Shown here: positions 7,441 through 17,229 of the stretch, piece after piece
Numbering within the stretch: the stretch's first letter is position 1
Layout of the letters: the number at the start of each line of letters is the position of its first letter
The notes under the pieces: model-generated
Told to the model about the DNA's origin: nothing
What the model saw: the letters and a program-made list of their open reading frames with translations, nothing else
Databases searched by the model: none
Source: Kutzneria kofuensis
Lineage (GTDB): Bacteria; Actinomycetota; Actinomycetes; Mycobacteriales; Pseudonocardiaceae
Reading direction: 5' to 3'
Assembly (NCBI RefSeq): GCF_014203355.1
Contig: NZ_JACHIR010000001.1
Location: 2,358,038-2,422,037, forward strand
DNA length: 64,000 nucleotides
Position numbers and translations under genes: made by a program

Positions 7441-7653
7441 TGGGGCCCGCGGCGGCAGGGAGTCCAACCCCAGCATGCGGAGCAGTTCCCGGCAGTCACC
7501 CACGTCGAGGGCGTTGCCCGCGACCGTGATAGTGGCTCGCGCCTGTTGATTGACGAGCACCTCGTGCGCCGCGGCGACGCGCTCCTGGCCGATGCCACCG
7601 GCGATGGTGCGCGACCGGTCCGTACGGACGACGCGCCTCACGAGCGGCCCCAC
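7426..7653 (-). CDS. Small hypothetical protein
   Basis: About 75 residues, ending IGQERVAAAHEVLVNQQ, ATITVAGNALDVGDCRELLRM, LGLDSLPP. Third codon positions are strongly G/C from about 7640 to the stop at 7426 and become irregular upstream, so the start (GTG at 7653 or 7641) is uncertain. No family recognised. It is on the same strand as csp, 167 nt upstream of it. Confidence 0.45.
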   Translation of the reverse strand: MGPLVRRVVRTDRSRTIAGGIGQERVAAAHEVLVNQQARATITVAGNALDVGDCRELLRMLGLDSLPPRAPRLRA

Positions 7654-7852
7654 GGCGAGGAAGAGGACAGAAGGCAAGGTTCGAGCAGGCATTCCGGCAG
7701 CAAGCCGGTGCTCCCGTCTCCGGCCGGTAACCACCGGGCCGGGCTGGGTCCGGACGCCGTGACGGCTGACTGCCGCTCACTGACGCCCCGACATGGCCGA
7801 CTCTACCCCAGCGGAGGGGGACAGCGGAGAAATGACGCAGTACGGTCGTCCC

Positions 7853-8080
7853 ATGTCCGAAGAAGCAGGCGGGCCCGTGCTCGGTCCGACCCTGGCCGAG
7901 TGGCTCAAGGCCCGCGCCGAGACCGAACGCCACCTGGACACCGCGGCGCCGCCGGTCGACGCCGACTGGGTGCAGCGGCTGGCCGACCTGCTGACCACCG
8001 AGCGGTCGTGGCAGGACCAGTACACCGACCTGATCGCGCTCGGCCGCAGCGACGGCCGGTTCCCGTCGTCCAACCGCTGA
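7853..8080 (+). CDS. Small conserved-looking hypothetical protein
   Basis: A 75-residue, mostly acidic and helical protein: MSEEAGGPVLGPTLAEWLKA, then ERHLDTAAPPVDADWVQRLADLLTTERSWQDQYTDLIA in two pieces, ending in a basic tail. Codon bias is good throughout. ATG at 7853 follows a TACGGT -10-like box by 6 bp (leaderless); an alternative ATG at 7832 has GGAG close by. No function recognised. It precedes the ABC-F gene by 57 bp. Confidence 0.6.
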   Translation: MSEEAGGPVLGPTLAEWLKARAETERHLDTAAPPVDADWVQRLADLLTTERSWQDQYTDLIALGRSDGRFPSSNR

Positions 8081-8137
8081 GGCGCAAGGAAAACCGGGCG
8101 GTGCTCGATTCCGCCCTCCAGTAGGATCACCGCCCTG

Positions 8138-9778
8138 ATGAGCGCGACACTCGTAGCCAAGGACCTGGCCGCCGGGCATGGGGACCGTGTGCTGTTCTCC
8201 GGACTGGACCTGGTCGTCGCCCCGGGCGACGTGATCGGGCTGGTCGGCGCCAACGGCGCGGGCAAGTCCACCCTGCTGCGCACGCTGGCCGGGCTGATCC
8301 CGGCCGAGCAGGGGTCGATCCGGCTGAACCCGCCGACCGCGACGGTCGGGCACCTGCCGCAGGAACCGGAGCGCCGGGAGGGCGAGACGGTCCGGGCGTT
8401 CCTGGGCCGCCGCACCGGTGTCACCCAGGCGCAGCTGGACCTGGACGCGGCGACGGAGGCGCTGACCGAGGGCCGGCCGGGCGCGGACGACGCGTACGCG
8501 GCGGGCCTGGACCGCTGGCTCGCGCTGGGCGGCGCGGACCTGGACGAGCGCATCGACGAGGTGCTCGCCGACCTGGGCCTGTCGGTCGGCCTGGACCAGC
8601 CGATGACCTCGCTGTCGGGCGGCCAGGCGGCCCGCACCGGGATGGCGTCGCTGCTGCTCAGCCGGTACGACATCTTCCTGCTCGACGAGCCGACCAACGA
8701 CCTGGACCTGGACGGGCTGCACCGGTTGGAACGGTTCGTCACGGACCTGCGGGCGGGCACGGTGCTGGTCAGCCACGACCGCGAGTTCCTGGCCCGCACG
8801 GTGAACCGGGTGGTGGAGCTGGACCTGGCCCAGCAGCAGGTCAACACCTACGGCGGCGGCTACGAGTCGTACCTGGAGGAGCGGGCCACCGCCCGCCGGC
8901 ACGCCCGCGAGGAGTACGAGGAGTACGCCGACACGAAGGCGTCGCTGGAGGCCCGGGCCCGGATGCAGCGGGGCTGGGCGGACAAGGGCGTGCGCAACGC
9001 CATGAAGAAGTCCCCGGACAACGACAAGAACATCCGCGCGGCCCGGATCGCGTCCAGCGAGAAGCAGGCGGCCAAGGCCCGGCAGACGGACAGGATGCTG
9101 GAGCGGCTGGACGTCGTCGAGGAACCGCGCAAGGAGTGGGAGCTGCGGATGGAGATCGCCGCCGCGCCCCGCTCCGGCTCGGTGGTGGCGACGCTGCGCG
9201 GCGCGGTCGTGCGCCGCGGCGACTTCACCCTCGGGCCGGTGGACCTGCAGGTCGACTGGGCCGACAAGGTGGCCATCACGGGCGCGAACGGCGCCGGCAA
9301 GTCCACCTTGCTCGCGGCCCTGCTCGGCCGGCTGGAGCTGGACGAGGGCAACGCGGCGCTGGGGCACGGCGTGGTCGTCGGCGAGGTGGACCAGGCGCGG
9401 CAGCTGTTCTTCGGCGACGCCACCCTGCTGGAGTCGTTCGGCGCGGCGGTGCCGGAGATGGCGCACGCCGAGGTCCGCACCCTGCTGGCCAAGTTCGGCC
9501 TCGGCGCCAACCACGTGCTCCGGCCGGCCGTCACGCTCTCCCCCGGCGAGCGGACGCGGGCCGCCCTGACGCTGCTGCAGGCGCGCGGGGTCAACCTGCT
9601 CGTGCTGGACGAGCCGACGAACCATCTGGACCTGCCGGCGATCGAGCAGCTGGAGGCGGCGCTGGCCAACTACCCGGGCACGCTGCTGCTGGTCACGCAC
9701 GACCGGCGGATGCTGGCGGCGGTGCACACCACGCGCCGGCTCGAGGTGGTCGACGGCAAGGTGTTCGACCGAGCCTGA
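8138..9778 (+). CDS. ABC-F family ATPase (ribosome-associated / antibiotic-protection type)
   Basis: A 546-residue soluble protein with two ABC domains and no membrane segments. Walker A GANGAGKST occurs at about residues 38-46 and 386-394. Signatures are LSGGQ in domain 1 and the variant LSPGE in domain 2. Each Walker B carries DEPTN, followed by SHDR or THDR H-loops. A charged inter-domain linker (about 245-320, rich in Arg, Lys, Glu) fits the ribosome-probing arm of ABC-F proteins. It may be a translation factor or a resistance factor of the TlrC/OleB group; the sequence alone does not decide. The ATG follows TAGGAT by 11 bp. Confidence 0.88.
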   Translation: MSATLVAKDLAAGHGDRVLFSGLDLVVAPGDVIGLVGANGAGKSTLLRTLAGLIPAEQGSIRLNPPTATVGHLPQEPERREGETVRAFLGRRTGVTQAQLDLDAATEALTEGRPGADDAYAAGLDRWLALGGADLDERIDEVLADLGLSVGLDQPMTSLSGGQAARTGMASLLLSRYDIFLLDEPTNDLDLDGLHRLERFVTDLRAGTVLVSHDREFLARTVNRVVELDLAQQQVNTYGGGYESYLEERATARRHAREEYEEYADTKASLEARARMQRGWADKGVRNAMKKSPDNDKNIRAARIASSEKQAAKARQTDRMLERLDVVEEPRKEWELRMEIAAAPRSGSVVATLRGAVVRRGDFTLGPVDLQVDWADKVAITGANGAGKSTLLAALLGRLELDEGNAALGHGVVVGEVDQARQLFFGDATLLESFGAAVPEMAHAEVRTLLAKFGLGANHVLRPAVTLSPGERTRAALTLLQARGVNLLVLDEPTNHLDLPAIEQLEAALANYPGTLLLVTHDRRMLAAVHTTRRLEVVDGKVFDRA

Positions 9779-9823
9779 CCCACGGGGAGACGCGCTCAGG
9801 TCGACCGGGATCACCCGCTCGGG

Positions 9824-10285
9824 CTAGGCGACGCGGGCCCGCAACCAGGCCAGTTCCGCCTCCCGACCGGCGGTCAGCACGGCCAGCCGGCACTGCTGGT
9901 ACGCATCCGTGCCCTCGGGCAACGCCCGAGCCTCCAACACGGCGAGCCGGCGGCGGAGCAGATCGGCGGGATCGGGCAGTGCGCCGAGGAAGGCCAGGGC
10001 GGTCAGCCACGACGGGTCGTCCGCCACGTCGACCGCGGCCAGCCGGCGGACGAGTTCGGCGTGTCCGGCCGGCGTAAGGGTGAGCACCTGCCTGGGCGCG
10101 GCGACCTGACCCGGCCGGGCCTGCCGGGTGAGCAGCCCGGCCTCGGCCAGCCGCTTGATCGCGGGATAGAGGGTGCCGTCGGCGACGGGGCGGCCGTGGC
10201 CGGTGATCTCGGGGATGCGCAGGCGCAGCTCGTACCCGTGCGCCGGCCCGGCGGCGAGCAGCCCAAGGATCACCAACTCCACCAT
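9824..10285 (-). CDS. PadR-family transcriptional regulator
   Basis: A 153-residue protein with an N-terminal winged helix: MVELVILGLLAAGPAHGYEL, then DGTLYPAIKRLAEAGLLTRQ, the hallmark PadR recognition-wing segment. A C-terminal helical domain (about 85-150) would dimerise. PadR proteins usually repress detoxification or transport genes in response to a ligand. It ends tail-to-tail with the ABC-F gene, a plausible but unproven target. The ATG lies 54 bp from the importer operon end. Confidence 0.85.
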   Translation of the reverse strand: MVELVILGLLAAGPAHGYELRLRIPEITGHGRPVADGTLYPAIKRLAEAGLLTRQARPGQVAAPRQVLTLTPAGHAELVRRLAAVDVADDPSWLTALAFLGALPDPADLLRRRLAVLEARALPEGTDAYQQCRLAVLTAGREAELAWLRARVA

Positions 10286-10338
10286 GCCAGCATTAAAGCG
10301 GTCAGGACGGCAGCGGGAGGGGTGAAGGCGAAAGCGGG

Positions 10339-11247
10339 TCAGGACTTCGGCAGGCCAGGAGGGTTGATCTCGGAATGCGGGACGGCCTCGTTGCCCAGGC
10401 CCCAGCGGTCCAACACCTTGGCGTAGCTGCCGTCGGAGATCACCTGGTTCAGGGCGTCGTTCAGCGCCCTGACCAGACCGTTGCCCTTCCTGGTGGTGGC
10501 GGCGATCTCGCCCTGCAGCGTCGGCCCGGCGCCGGAGATGGTGCCGATGATCTCGGTCTGCCCGGAGCTCTTGGCGTGGTAGGCGGCGGTGGGGTTGGGC
10601 CCGAGGTAGGCGTCGATTCGCCCGGACTGCAGCGCCAGGTAGTAGTCGGTGGAGTTCTGGAAGTACTTGACGTCAACGGGTTGGAGACCACGAGCGACGT
10701 TCTGCGCGTTCCAGTCGAGCAGCAGCTTCTCCTGGTTGGTGCCGGAGCTGACGGCAATCGTCCTGCCGGCGACGTCGGCGGGCCCGGTCACCTTCCACTT
10801 GCCGCCCTTGCGCGCCTCGAAGGAGACGTTGTCCAAGCGGTAGGTGGCGAAGTCGTACTTCTCCTTGCGCGCCTCGGTGACGGTGATGTTGGTGAAGCCG
10901 GCGTCGTACTTGCCGGAGTCCAGGCCCACGAACACGTTCTCCCAGGAGGCGACGTTGACGTGGGTCTTCAGGCCCAGCACGTCGGCGACCAGCGAGGCGA
11001 TGTCCTCCTCGACGCCGATCGGCGTCTTGTTGTCGGTGTCGTAGAAGGTCAGCGGCGGCACGGTGCCGACGCTCGTGATCACCTCCAGGGTGCCGCGGTC
11101 GCGGATCGCCTGGGGTACTTCGGCGGCGATCTTGTCCACCTCGGCGGTGGTGATGCGCGGCTGCTGCTGGCTCTGCTCGCCGGCCGCCGCGCCGCAGGCG
11201 GTCACGGTTGTCACCGCCAAAAGTGCCGCTATGAGCTTGCCGTACAA
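10339..11247 (-). CDS. Polar amino-acid ABC transporter, substrate-binding lipoprotein
   Basis: A 302-residue SBP_bac_3 family protein. The signal MYGKLIAALLAVTTVTAC ends in a lipobox (V-T-A-C, Cys18), so it is anchored outside the membrane. The mature part shows the family landmarks DTDNKTPIGVEEDIASLVAD and NITVTEARKEKYDFATYRLD. It binds an amino acid or related solute and hands it to the permease encoded upstream. It is the last gene of a three-gene operon (permease, ATPase, binding protein) with a 10-nt gap. Confidence 0.9.
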   Translation of the reverse strand: MYGKLIAALLAVTTVTACGAAAGEQSQQQPRITTAEVDKIAAEVPQAIRDRGTLEVITSVGTVPPLTFYDTDNKTPIGVEEDIASLVADVLGLKTHVNVASWENVFVGLDSGKYDAGFTNITVTEARKEKYDFATYRLDNVSFEARKGGKWKVTGPADVAGRTIAVSSGTNQEKLLLDWNAQNVARGLQPVDVKYFQNSTDYYLALQSGRIDAYLGPNPTAAYHAKSSGQTEIIGTISGAGPTLQGEIAATTRKGNGLVRALNDALNQVISDGSYAKVLDRWGLGNEAVPHSEINPPGLPKS

Positions 11248-11257
11248 CGCTCTCCTC

Positions 11258-12010
11258 CTACAGGACCTTGGACAGGAACGATCTGGTCCGCTCGTGCTCG
11301 GGGTTGTCCAGCACCCGCGCCGGCGGCCCCTGCTCCAGCACGCGGCCGTCGTCGATGAACACGACGGTGTCCGCGACCTCGCGGGCGAAGCCGATCTCGT
11401 GCGTGACGACGATCATCGTGGTGCCGCTGCGGGCGAGGTCCAACATCGCGTCCAGCACCTCGCCGACGAGTTCCGGGTCCAGCGCGGACGTCGGCTCGTC
11501 GAACAGCACCACCTTGGGGTCCAGCGCCAGCGCCCGGGCGATCGCCACCCGCTGCTGCTGGCCGCCGGACAGCTGCCGCGGATAGGCGTCGGCCCTCTCC
11601 GCGAGCCCGACCCGGCCGAGCAGCTCCAAAGCCTTGGCCCGGGCCGGTTTCCGCCGCAGCCGACCGGTCGCGACCGGCGCCTCGGCGACGTTGTCGGCGA
11701 CGGTCAGGTGCGGGAACAGGTTGAAGTTCTGGAACACGAAGCCGATCGCGCTGCGCTGCTTGAGCACCTCGCGTTCCTTCAGCTCGTACAACTTGTTGCC
11801 ACGGCGGCGATATCCGATGAGCTCGCCGTCGACCCGGATCTGCCCGCGGTCGACCTTCTCCAGGTGGTTGACGCTGCGCAGCAGCGTGGACTTGCCGGAG
11901 CCGGAGGGCCCGAGCACCACCGCCACCTCGCCCGCGGCGACGTGGAGGCTGACGCCCTTGAGCACCTCGTGCTGGCCGAAACTCTTGTGCACGTCCCGAA
12001 TCTCGATCAT
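11258..12010 (-). CDS. Polar amino-acid ABC transporter, ATP-binding protein
   Basis: A 250-residue ATPase with Walker A GPSGSGKST (about 34-42), Q-loop QNFNLFPHLT, signature LSGGQQQR, Walker B VVLFDEPTSALDPE and H-loop THE. It matches the GlnQ/HisP branch that powers amino-acid import. The ATG overlaps the permease stop (ATGA), a sign of translational coupling. Confidence 0.93.
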   Translation of the reverse strand: MIEIRDVHKSFGQHEVLKGVSLHVAAGEVAVVLGPSGSGKSTLLRSVNHLEKVDRGQIRVDGELIGYRRRGNKLYELKEREVLKQRSAIGFVFQNFNLFPHLTVADNVAEAPVATGRLRRKPARAKALELLGRVGLAERADAYPRQLSGGQQQRVAIARALALDPKVVLFDEPTSALDPELVGEVLDAMLDLARSGTTMIVVTHEIGFAREVADTVVFIDDGRVLEQGPPARVLDNPEHERTRSFLSKVL

Positions 12011-12885
12011 CGGGACCCCTTGGCGTAGTGGCGTTCCACGTAGTGCTGGACGAGCGAGAGCAGGGAGGTCAGCACGACGTACCAGACGGTGGCGACCATC
12101 AGCAGCGCGACCACGCGGGCGTTGCGGCCGTAGATCACCTGGACCTGGTAGAACAGCTCGTTGATCGCCACCACCGACACGATCGACGTGCCCTTGAGCA
12201 GCGAGATCACCTCGTTGGCGGCGTTGGGCAGGATCGACCGCATCGCCTGCGGCAGCACGATTCGCCGGAACTGCCGGGCCCGCGGAATGCCGAGCGCGGC
12301 GGCGGCCTGCAGCTGGCCGGCGTCCACGGCGAGCACGCCGGAGCGGATGATCTCGGCCGAGTAGGCGGCCTGGTGCAGCGTCAGGCCGATCACGGCCGCG
12401 CCCAGCGGCGAGAACAGGTCCTGGGTCGCGACCGTGAACAGCACCGGCCCGAACGGGACGCCGAAGCCCAGCTTCGGGTAGAGGTAGGAGACGTTGAACC
12501 AGAAGATGATCTGCACGATCAGCGGGATGGAGCGGAACGCCCACACGTAGCCCCAGGCGACCGTGCGCAGGAACCGGCTGTGCGACAGGCGCATCAGCGC
12601 CAGCACCGCGCCGACGGCGAAGCCGAGCACCGTGGCGTACGCGGTGAGCTGCAGCGTCGTGCCGAGGGCGGTGACAACGGCGCCGCTGGCGAAGAACGCG
12701 GCGAAGGTCGGCCAGTCCCAACCGGGATTGGTGGCCAGGCCGTGCACGAACTGCGCGAGCAGCACGAGCACGACGGCGATGCCCGCCCACCGCAAGGGAT
12801 AGCGGGCGGGCACCACGCGGAGGTCGGCGGTGTCGTCGGGCGCCGACGCGGTGGGGCGCGGTACGGACAGGGTCACGCGACCCAT
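12007..12885 (-). CDS. Polar amino-acid ABC transporter, permease
   Basis: A 292-residue His/Glu/Gln/Arg/opine-type permease. It has an N-terminal helix (about 33-48), then a five-helix BPD_transp_1 domain. The EAA coupling loop is QLQAAAALGIPRARQFRRIVLPQA (about 192-215). No separate second permease exists, so it presumably forms a homodimer. It is first in the operon; the 49-bp gap to the ligase gene upstream must contain the promoter. Confidence 0.9.
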   Translation of the reverse strand: MGRVTLSVPRPTASAPDDTADLRVVPARYPLRWAGIAVVLVLLAQFVHGLATNPGWDWPTFAAFFASGAVVTALGTTLQLTAYATVLGFAVGAVLALMRLSHSRFLRTVAWGYVWAFRSIPLIVQIIFWFNVSYLYPKLGFGVPFGPVLFTVATQDLFSPLGAAVIGLTLHQAAYSAEIIRSGVLAVDAGQLQAAAALGIPRARQFRRIVLPQAMRSILPNAANEVISLLKGTSIVSVVAINELFYQVQVIYGRNARVVALLMVATVWYVVLTSLLSLVQHYVERHYAKGSR

Positions 12886-12934
12886 CCGAACAGCGCGCCC
12901 ACCGACGCGTCAACGATTCCTAGAGAGTGGGAAG

Positions 12935-14623
12935 TCAGCCGTTTCGAAGTGCGGGGAAGTCCTCCTCGCGGTGTTCACCATGTGGACGCTCGGGGCCGGA
13001 GTGCTTGTCGTTCTCCGCCCCGCGCAGCTCGACCCGGCGGATCTTGCCGGAGATCGTCTTGGGCAGCTCGGCGAACTCCAGCCGGCGGATCCGCTTGTAC
13101 GGGGCCAGATGCTCGCGGGAGTGCGCGAAGATCGCCTCCGCGGTGCTCGCATCCGCGGCCCAACCTGCCGCGAGCACGATGTACGCCTTCGGCACGGCCA
13201 GCCGCAGCGGGTCCGGCGACGGCACGACCGCGGCCTCCGCCACGGCATCGTGCTCCAGCAGCACGCTTTCCAACTCGAACGGCGAGATCCGGTAGTCCGA
13301 CGCCTTGAACACGTCGTCGGCACGGCCGACGTAGGTGAGGTAGCCGTCCACATCGCGGGAACCGACGTCCCCGGTGTCGTAGTACCCGTCCCGCATCACC
13401 TCGGCGTTGCGCTCGTCGTCGCCGTGGTATCCGACCATCAGCCCGAGCGGGCGACGAGCCAGGTCCACGCAGATCTCGCCCTCGTCGCCGAGCTCACCGG
13501 TGGCCGGGTCGACCAGCACGATCTCGTAGCCCGGCACCGGGCGGCCCATCGAGCCCGGCTTGATCGGCTGCCCCGGCGTGTTGGCCACCATGACGGTCGT
13601 CTCCGTCTGGCCGAAGCCGTCGCGAACCGTGACGCCCCAGGCCTTGCGAACCTGCTCGATCACCTCGGGGTTGAGCGGCTCGCCCGCGCCGACGACCTTG
13701 CGCGGCGGCTTGGTCAGCGCGGTCAGGTCGGCCTGGATCAGCATCCGCCACACCGTCGGCGGCGCGCAGAAGCTCGTCACGCCGCAGCGCTGCATCTCGG
13801 CCAGCAGCCGCGACGCGTCGAACCTCGTGTAGTTGTAGACGAACACCGTCGCCTCGGCGTTCCACGGCGCGAAAACGTTGCTCCACGCGTGTTTCGCCCA
13901 GCCCGGCGAGGAGATGTTCAGGTGCACGTCGCCGGGCTCGAGCCCGATCCAGTACATGGTGGACAGATGCCCGACCGGGTAGGACGCGTGCGTGTGCTCC
14001 ACCAGCTTCGGCTTGGCCGTGGTGCCGGAGGTGAAGTACAGCAGCAGCGTGTCGTCGGCCCGGGTGACTCCGTCCGGTTCGAACTGTACTGACGCGTTCA
14101 CGGAGTCGGCATAGTCCAGCCAGCCCTCGGCCGGCGCGCCGACAGCGATCCGGGTGTAGTCGCCCGGCACGTCCGCGTAGCTGCCGGGCAGGCCGGTGAC
14201 GACATGCCCGGCCCGCCCGCGTTCGACCCGATCGCGCAGGTCAGTAGCCCCGAGCAGGGTGCTGGCCGGGATCAGCACGGCCCCCAGCTTCATCGCCGCG
14301 AGGATCGTCTCCCACAACTCCACCTGGTTGCCCAGCATCAGGATGATCCGGTCGCCGCGGCGCACCCCGTGCCCCCGCAACCAGTTCGCGACCTGGTTCG
14401 ACCGCTGCGACATCTGCTCGAACGAGACCCGCCGCTCGCTGCCGTCCTGCTCGACGATCCACAGCGCCGGACGGTCGTTGCCGACGGCGATCGCGTCGAA
14501 CCAGTCCAGCGCCCAGTTGAACTCGCCGAGCTCTGGCCAGCGGAAACCGTCGCGGGCGACGGCGTAGTCTTCTCGATGGGCGAGCAGCAGGTCACGGGCC
14601 GCCCGGAATGCCGTATCGGTCAC
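12935..14623 (-). CDS. AMP-forming acyl-CoA synthetase (medium-chain/acetyl-CoA-synthetase-like)
   Basis: A 562-residue ANL ligase. The P-loop motif YFTSGTTAKPKLVEH is at about 203-217, DGFGQTETT near 340, GYYDTGDVGSRDVDG near 420 and VFKASDYRISPFELE near 445, with the catalytic Lys in KTISGKIRR near 535. The SDYRISPFELE form of the A8 motif is typical of the medium-chain/MACS branch. GTG start. It is divergent from a GAF-LuxR regulator across 56 bp, its likely regulator. Confidence 0.88.
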   Translation of the reverse strand: MTDTAFRAARDLLLAHREDYAVARDGFRWPELGEFNWALDWFDAIAVGNDRPALWIVEQDGSERRVSFEQMSQRSNQVANWLRGHGVRRGDRIILMLGNQVELWETILAAMKLGAVLIPASTLLGATDLRDRVERGRAGHVVTGLPGSYADVPGDYTRIAVGAPAEGWLDYADSVNASVQFEPDGVTRADDTLLLYFTSGTTAKPKLVEHTHASYPVGHLSTMYWIGLEPGDVHLNISSPGWAKHAWSNVFAPWNAEATVFVYNYTRFDASRLLAEMQRCGVTSFCAPPTVWRMLIQADLTALTKPPRKVVGAGEPLNPEVIEQVRKAWGVTVRDGFGQTETTVMVANTPGQPIKPGSMGRPVPGYEIVLVDPATGELGDEGEICVDLARRPLGLMVGYHGDDERNAEVMRDGYYDTGDVGSRDVDGYLTYVGRADDVFKASDYRISPFELESVLLEHDAVAEAAVVPSPDPLRLAVPKAYIVLAAGWAADASTAEAIFAHSREHLAPYKRIRRLEFAELPKTISGKIRRVELRGAENDKHSGPERPHGEHREEDFPALRNG

Positions 14624-14679
14624 GCAGGCGATGGTGGTGCCGGACGATGCAGTCCGCTACCCCCGGAAAGGGGGACCGG

Positions 14680-15501
14680 ATGGAGGATGCCGCCCCGACT
14701 CATGTCGAACGCGACGAGGTTCGCCGCGCCCTGGCGACGATGCGCACGACCACCGGGCTGCCGGTCGCGTTCGGCGGGGTGGTGCAGACCGGCGGCGTGA
14801 AGCTGTCCGAGTTGCTGGGGACCAGCACGAACTCACTGGCCGGCCTCATGGTCGTGCGGGGCAACGGTCTCGGCGGCAAGGCGCTGGCCCTGGCCAAGCC
14901 GCTGGCCGTCACCGACTACTCGCACGCCGCCGGCATCAGCCACCAGTACGACCAGCCCGTGACGGCCGAGGGACTGCGGTCCATCGTGGCCGTTCCGGTC
15001 GTGGTCAACCGGGTGGTGCGGGCCGTGCTGTACGGGGCGCTGCGGCAGGCCCTGCCGCTGGGTGACCGGGTGCTCACCGCCGCACGGGAGGCAGCGCGGG
15101 ACCTGGAGCAGGGGCTCGCGGTGCGCGATGCGCAACGCAGCCGTATCGAGGACGTGAAGGCCCCTCGTGGCTGGGAGGAGGTCCGGGCCGCGCACGCCGA
15201 GCTCCGGCAGCTGGCCGCCGAGGTCACCGACGACGCGTTGCGGCAGCGGGTGCACGACGTCTGCGCGCGGCTGGCCGCCTCCTGGGCGCCGCCGGACGCG
15301 CCCGTGCCGGCGCTGTCCGCGCGGGAACTGGACGTGCTGGCCGGCATCGCCCTGGGGCAGACCAACGCCGAGGTGGCGCGCAGGCTCGGGGTGCGGCCGG
15401 AGACCGTCAAGGCGTATCTGCGCAGCGCCATGCGCAAGCTCGACGTGCACTCGCGGCTGGCGGCGGTGGTTGCCGCCCGCCGGTTCGGGCTGCTGCCCTA
15501 G
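14680..15501 (+). CDS. GAF-domain LuxR-family transcriptional regulator
   Basis: A 273-residue protein. Residues about 25-145 form a GAF-like ligand sensor ([20 protein letters not shown], then [20 protein letters not shown]). The C-terminal LuxR helix-turn-helix is at about 208-265 ([37 protein letters not shown]). The ATG has GGAAAGGGGGA upstream. It is divergent from the acyl-CoA ligase gene, an arrangement often seen for GAF-LuxR regulators controlling fatty-acid or aromatic acid activation. It is followed 10 nt later by pxpA. Confidence 0.86.
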   Translation: MEDAAPTHVERDEVRRALATMRTTTGLPVAFGGVVQTGGVKLSELLGTSTNSLAGLMVVRGNGLGGKALALAKPLAVTDYSHAAGISHQYDQPVTAEGLRSIVAVPVVVNRVVRAVLYGALRQALPLGDRVLTAAREAARDLEQGLAVRDAQRSRIEDVKAPRGWEEVRAAHAELRQLAAEVTDDALRQRVHDVCARLAASWAPPDAPVPALSARELDVLAGIALGQTNAEVARRLGVRPETVKAYLRSAMRKLDVHSRLAAVVAARRFGLLP

Positions 15502-15511
15502 GTTGGTGGCC

Positions 15512-16273
15512 ATGACCGTCATCGACTTGAACAGCGATCTCGGCGAGGGCTTCGGGGCCTGGCGGCTCGGCGACGACGACGCCCTGCTCGACGTCGTGAC
15601 CAGCGCGAACGTCGCGTGCGGCTTCCACGCCGGCGACCCGACCGTGCTGCGGCGGGTGACCGAGCGGGCCGCCGAGCGCGGCGTCGCCATCGGGGCCCAG
15701 GTCGGCTACCGGGACCTGCCCGGCTTCGGCCGGCGGTTCATCGACGTCGACCCGGCGGAACTGGTCAACGACGTCATCTACCAGATCGCCGCGCTGGACG
15801 GCTTCGCCCGCGTCGCCGGCACGCGGGTGCGGTACGTCAAGCCGCACGGGGCCCTGTACAACGCAATCGTGACGAATGCGGCACAGGCGGCGGCCGTGGT
15901 GGACGCCGTGCGCCGGTACGACCCGTCGCTGCCGGTCCTCGGGCTGCCCGGGTCGGAATCCTTGCGGCAGGCCGAATCCGCCGGGCTCACGCCCGTGCGG
16001 GAGGCGTTCGCCGACCGTGCCTACACGCCCTCCGGCGAGCTGGTGTCCCGCCGCCTGGACGGGGCCGTGCTGCACGACGTGGACGAGATCGTCGCCCGCT
16101 GCGTGCGGATGGCGTTGGAGGGCACCGTGACCGCCGTGGACGGCACGGTCGTTTCCGTTGCGCCGCAATCGTTGTGCGTGCACGGCGACACGCCGGGCGC
16201 GGTGGAGATCGCCCGCCGCGTGCGCGCCGGGCTGCTCGAAGCGGGGCTGTCCCTGGCGCCGTTCGCGGTCTAG
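15512..16273 (+). CDS. pxpA: 5-oxoprolinase subunit A (LamB/YcsF family)
   Basis: A 253-residue LamB/YcsF protein with the hallmark start [12 protein letters not shown], then [25 protein letters not shown] and [11 protein letters not shown]. PxpA works with PxpB and PxpC to hydrolyse 5-oxoproline to glutamate using ATP; pxpB and pxpC are not in this window next to it, so they must lie elsewhere. The gene begins 10 nt after the LuxR gene and overlaps the downstream convergent gene by 4 nt. Confidence 0.9.
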   Translation: MTVIDLNSDLGEGFGAWRLGDDDALLDVVTSANVACGFHAGDPTVLRRVTERAAERGVAIGAQVGYRDLPGFGRRFIDVDPAELVNDVIYQIAALDGFARVAGTRVRYVKPHGALYNAIVTNAAQAAAVVDAVRRYDPSLPVLGLPGSESLRQAESAGLTPVREAFADRAYTPSGELVSRRLDGAVLHDVDEIVARCVRMALEGTVTAVDGTVVSVAPQSLCVHGDTPGAVEIARRVRAGLLEAGLSLAPFAV

Positions 16274-17229
16274 CCGGGCACCCGACGCAGCAGCGTGGCG
16301 GCCTCGTCGGCCTGGCCGGCAGCCAGCAGCAGGTCGACGGCCTCCACGGAGAGATCCGGCACCGCGGGCGTGGACCAGGCGGCGGCGGTCAGCAGTTCGG
16401 CCGCCTCTCGCACGTGGCCACAGCGGAACTCCGCCACGGCCAGGTTGCGCAGCGCCCACGGTGACACGGCCAGCTCGATGGAACGCCGCCACGCCGCGAT
16501 AGCGGCTTCGTTTTCCCTTGCGTGCCAACGGGCAACGCCGATGTGGTAGGCGGTGAGCCAGTTCTCCGGCGCGGCCTCCAGCATCGTCCGCCACGGCGCG
16601 GACACCAGGCTGCGACCCGGCGGCTGCTCGGGATCGGTGGCGGTCATGTTGCCGTGCAACAGATCCAGCCACGGCCGCTGCGCCGGGCCGAGACCGGTGA
16701 ACGGGGTCGCCGTCAGCCGGGCGCCGAGCCGGGTCAGCTCCAGCGCGCCCCAACCGGAGCCGGCCATGATCAGGTCACCCGGCGGCGTCTCGTCCCACTC
16801 GGTGTGGCCGCGCGGGTCCCGCACCTTGGTGTCCACCCGCAGCGCCTCGCCGTCGGGCAGCACGAAGTCGATCTGGTACGGCAGGTCGCGCGCGGTGTCC
16901 CACTCCCACACCCGCAGCGTGTCGCCGCCCACCGGGGCCGCGAACACCGGGCCGCCGCTGGCCGGCTGGAACGCCGGCGAGGAGAACGGAACCGGGCGAT
17001 GTTCCCGCTTGTGCCACAACGAATGCAGCCGACCGCCGCGTCCGATCAGGACGGTGGCGATCAACAGGTCGTTCTCGAGCACCACTGCCGGCACCGGACG
17101 TGGATCCCGATGCCGGGCCGTCCGCCGCGGCCACGGCACCGCACCGATAGCACCAAGGGCCGACACCGGGCTGTCCTGGCCGCACTCGACGACCGGCAGC
17201 ACCACCTCGGCTTGACGCAGCTGGGTCAC
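16270..17229 (-). CDS. Compact DUF5107-like protein with TPR-type C-terminus
   Basis: A 319-residue protein (GTG start, GGGGAG 7 nt upstream). The N-terminal part, [20 protein letters not shown] then [17 protein letters not shown], resembles the galactose-mutarotase-like DUF5107 domain. The C-terminal half ([20 protein letters not shown] onward) is TPR-like helical repeats. Family members known to me are about three times longer. Here short segments matching the start, middle and end of such proteins are joined in frame, so it looks internally deleted but keeps good codon bias. Function unknown; sugar or glycoconjugate related by family only. Confidence 0.6.
   Translation of the reverse strand: MTQLRQAEVVLPVVECGQDSPVSALGAIGAVPWPRRTARHRDPRPVPAVVLENDLLIATVLIGRGGRLHSLWHKREHRPVPFSSPAFQPASGGPVFAAPVGGDTLRVWEWDTARDLPYQIDFVLPDGEALRVDTKVRDPRGHTEWDETPPGDLIMAGSGWGALELTRLGARLTATPFTGLGPAQRPWLDLLHGNMTATDPEQPPGRSLVSAPWRTMLEAAPENWLTAYHIGVARWHARENEAAIAAWRRSIELAVSPWALRNLAVAEFRCGHVREAAELLTAAAWSTPAVPDLSVEAVDLLLAAGQADEAATLLRRVPG

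Noticed and set aside
7496-9814. 772-residue open frame on the - strand
   Set aside because: Antisense to the ABC-F ATPase, whose two Walker A, signature and Walker B motifs are unambiguous.
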